Assembly (NCBI RefSeq): GCF_021730395.1
Contig: NC_069369.1
Location: 60,787,501 to 60,851,500, forward strand
Direction of reading: 5' to 3'
From: Mercenaria mercenaria
Lineage: Eukaryota; Mollusca; Bivalvia; Venerida; Veneridae
DNA length: 64,000 nucleotides
Part shown: piece after piece, positions 62,366-64,000 of the stretch
How the letters are laid out: every line of letters begins with the position of its first letter
How positions within the stretch are numbered: the first letter of the stretch is position 1
Program-made: the position numbers and the translations under genes
Notes under the pieces: model-generated
The model's database searches: none
What the model saw: only the letters and a program-made list of their open reading frames with translations
Told to the model about the DNA's origin: nothing

Positions 62366-64000
62366 TTTTATTTCGTGCTGGCACACGCAAGATCAACAAA
62401 ATATTCGTGTTGGTGCGTTGGGTGTACATGTATTGACGTAATATTAAAAATATTTATTGTATCGCGTTTATGCATGTTCCAAGACGATACAACGAGATGT
62501 ACATGACAAAACGACATAACGAAAGACTTTATTGCGCCCTGGCGCACGTGGCACCAAAATGTCCTGAAGCAGTCACCATACATACAAGAAGCAGTAACCA
62601 TATGCTCGGAAGTCCAAAACTTTAAATAGAATCAAGTTTCCCGTGGGTAAACGGGCTTACTTATTTCTAAAAATAGATACCAAAATTCAACTTTCGATTT
62701 GATATATTAAATTCAAACTTTCCCAAAAACCTTACAACTTCGTCTAGGTGTGCAAAGATCTACGTCGAGCAATTTAATAAATCAGTACTTTAAAATCTAT
62801 TCACTTATTATAAACAAAACTCTTGACGAGTATGACACTGGTAAGGTATCAAATTATCACAATTACCATTTTTTAGAATTTCAGATGCTGCCGTACCAGG
62901 GGAAAACTAACATAGAGACTTTGCGGCCAGCATGGATCCAGACCAGCCTGCGCATCCGCGCAGTCTGGTCAGGATCCATGCTGTTCGCTTTCAAAGCCTG
63001 TAGCAATTAGAGAAACTGTTAGCGAACAGCATGGATCCTGACCAGACTGCGCGGATGCGCAGGCTGGTCTGGATCCATGCTGGTCGCAAAGCCACTATGT
63101 TGGTTTTCCCATGGCACGGCTCATATCAAGATATAGATTACTTGAATTCTTGTAATGACTCTGGCAATACTACCATGAATGTATCAGTTTCAGTAAATCT
63201 ACATTCTTCGTTTGGTTTAAAAACAGCTTCTTAAACACAGAATTAACTTATTCCAATAAGAAGAGGCCTGCTGTATTTTTTGTATTGTTTTGCAGTTTTA
63301 GGATCTTAAATGTTTAATTATATGTATTTACAGTATGTACGGACACAAAAACATATTGATAGTAAGATAAGCCTAATGATATATCCGGGAAAAAGAAGTG
63401 ATCATTTAAGTTTACATTAACATAAAAACTGCTTATATCATACTGTGCAAAAAATAATCACTTTTAGATATATTTAATTACGCGGTCTATATTTCGTGCT
63501 GGCACATGCAAGATCAACAAAATATTCGTGTTGGTGCAACTGGTGCACATGTATTGACGTAATAAAATGTTTTATTGTGTCGCGTTTGCGCACGTCCCAT
63601 GACGATATAACGAAATGTGCTACATTGCCACGTATATAACAAAGCGACATAACGAAACACGTCTTTTTGTCTTGGAGCACGCAGCAAAATCTCCTAAATC
63701 AGCCACCATACATACAAGAAACTGTAACCATATACTAGGAAGTCAAAAATTTTAGAATCAAGTTTCCCGGGTAAACGGGCTTACTTAATTCTAAAATAAG
63801 ATACCAAAATTCAACTTTCGATTCAAACTTTCCCCAAAAACTTACATGTTCGCCTAGATGTTCAACGATTTAAGTCGGGCAGTTTAATATACATATGTAC
63901 CAGTACTTTAATTTACTTATTAATCTTGACGAGTATGACTCTGGTAAGTTACCATTTTCAGTTTGTTGTCACAGTATCAAATTTTCACAATTACCATTTT
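62366..64000 (+). repeat. Tandem segmental duplication: 62366-62880 and 63485-64000
   Basis: The two segments are similar along their whole length. Shared phrases include TTCGTGCTGGCACA, CAAGATCAACAAAATATTCG, CCATACATACAAGAA, ATCAAGTTTCCCG, AACGGGCTTACTTA, CTTGACGAGTATGAC and AATTACCATTTT. The offset is about 1,120 bp. The second copy reaches the end of the window, so its limit is unknown. A family A MITE lies just after the first copy. Confidence 0.85.
62887..63123. repeat. MITE family A copy
   Basis: The full hairpin, with GGATCCAGACCAGCCTGCGC and its mirror; the left terminus is degraded (CCGTACCAGGGG where CCGTGCCATGGG is expected). It lies between the two halves of the tandem duplication at 62366 and 63485. 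Confidence 0.85.

Larger units (their letters stand above)
60923..64000. other. Repeat-rich 3' flank, no gene recognised
   Basis: It holds an interspersed repeat (61230-61440), a 25-bp minisatellite, family C MITE pieces, a family A MITE and a tandem duplication. The reading frame at 60980-61162 has a hydrophobic start but no receptor motif. I see no coding sequence in this stretch. Confidence 0.6.

Overview
The window is eukaryotic nuclear DNA and most likely comes from a bivalve mollusc. It is AT-rich, has short exons in GT-AG introns, and is crowded with tRNA-derived SINEs and palindromic MITEs. From memory, these repeats look like those of venerid-type clams; the species is an inference. 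All genes I can support lie on the + strand.

Region 1 (349-38686) is one very large gene. Reading it by hand gave 52 coding exons. All 51 introns are GT-AG, and every intron phase fits its neighbours, so the exons join into one open frame of 3,637 codons plus stop. The true N terminus lies upstream of the window. Domain order is: VWC-like, WAP, VWC-like; a long array of cysteine-patterned, probably helical repeats interrupted by two Ly6/uPAR (LU, three-finger) domains and a Gly/Asn-rich 'LNLPGG' segment; then a VWDE-like C-terminal part (VWD domain, tetra-arginine site, EGF-like, IPT/TIG-like, Cys-rich module); a Ser/Thr mucin stalk; one transmembrane helix; and a 180-residue cytoplasmic tail with two YDN motifs. 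It looks like a giant cell-surface receptor or adhesion protein. I know of no described protein with this layout, and it is the main candidate for something new here.

Region 2 (38687-45795) is intergenic: 3' flank, two minisatellites, MITEs, and a LINE 3' end inserted inside a MITE. Region 3 (45796-47502) holds the last three coding exons of an SPSB-like SPRY-domain gene with no recognisable SOCS box; its first exon was not found. Region 4 (47503-55500) has no recognised gene but contains two striking, exactly symmetrical palindromes built around one MITE family. Region 5 (55501-60922) is a three-exon gene for a secreted or membrane-anchored protein. It resembles the somatomedin-B plus Methuselah/adhesion-GPCR ectodomain of molluscs but stops after one hydrophobic segment, with no seven-helix domain seen. 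Region 6 (60923-64000) is repeat-rich: a 25-bp minisatellite, MITEs and a tandem duplication that runs off the window end.

The genes do not form an operon and need not work together. Two of the three encode large cysteine-rich extracellular proteins. Domain names come from motif recognition by eye, not from a database search.
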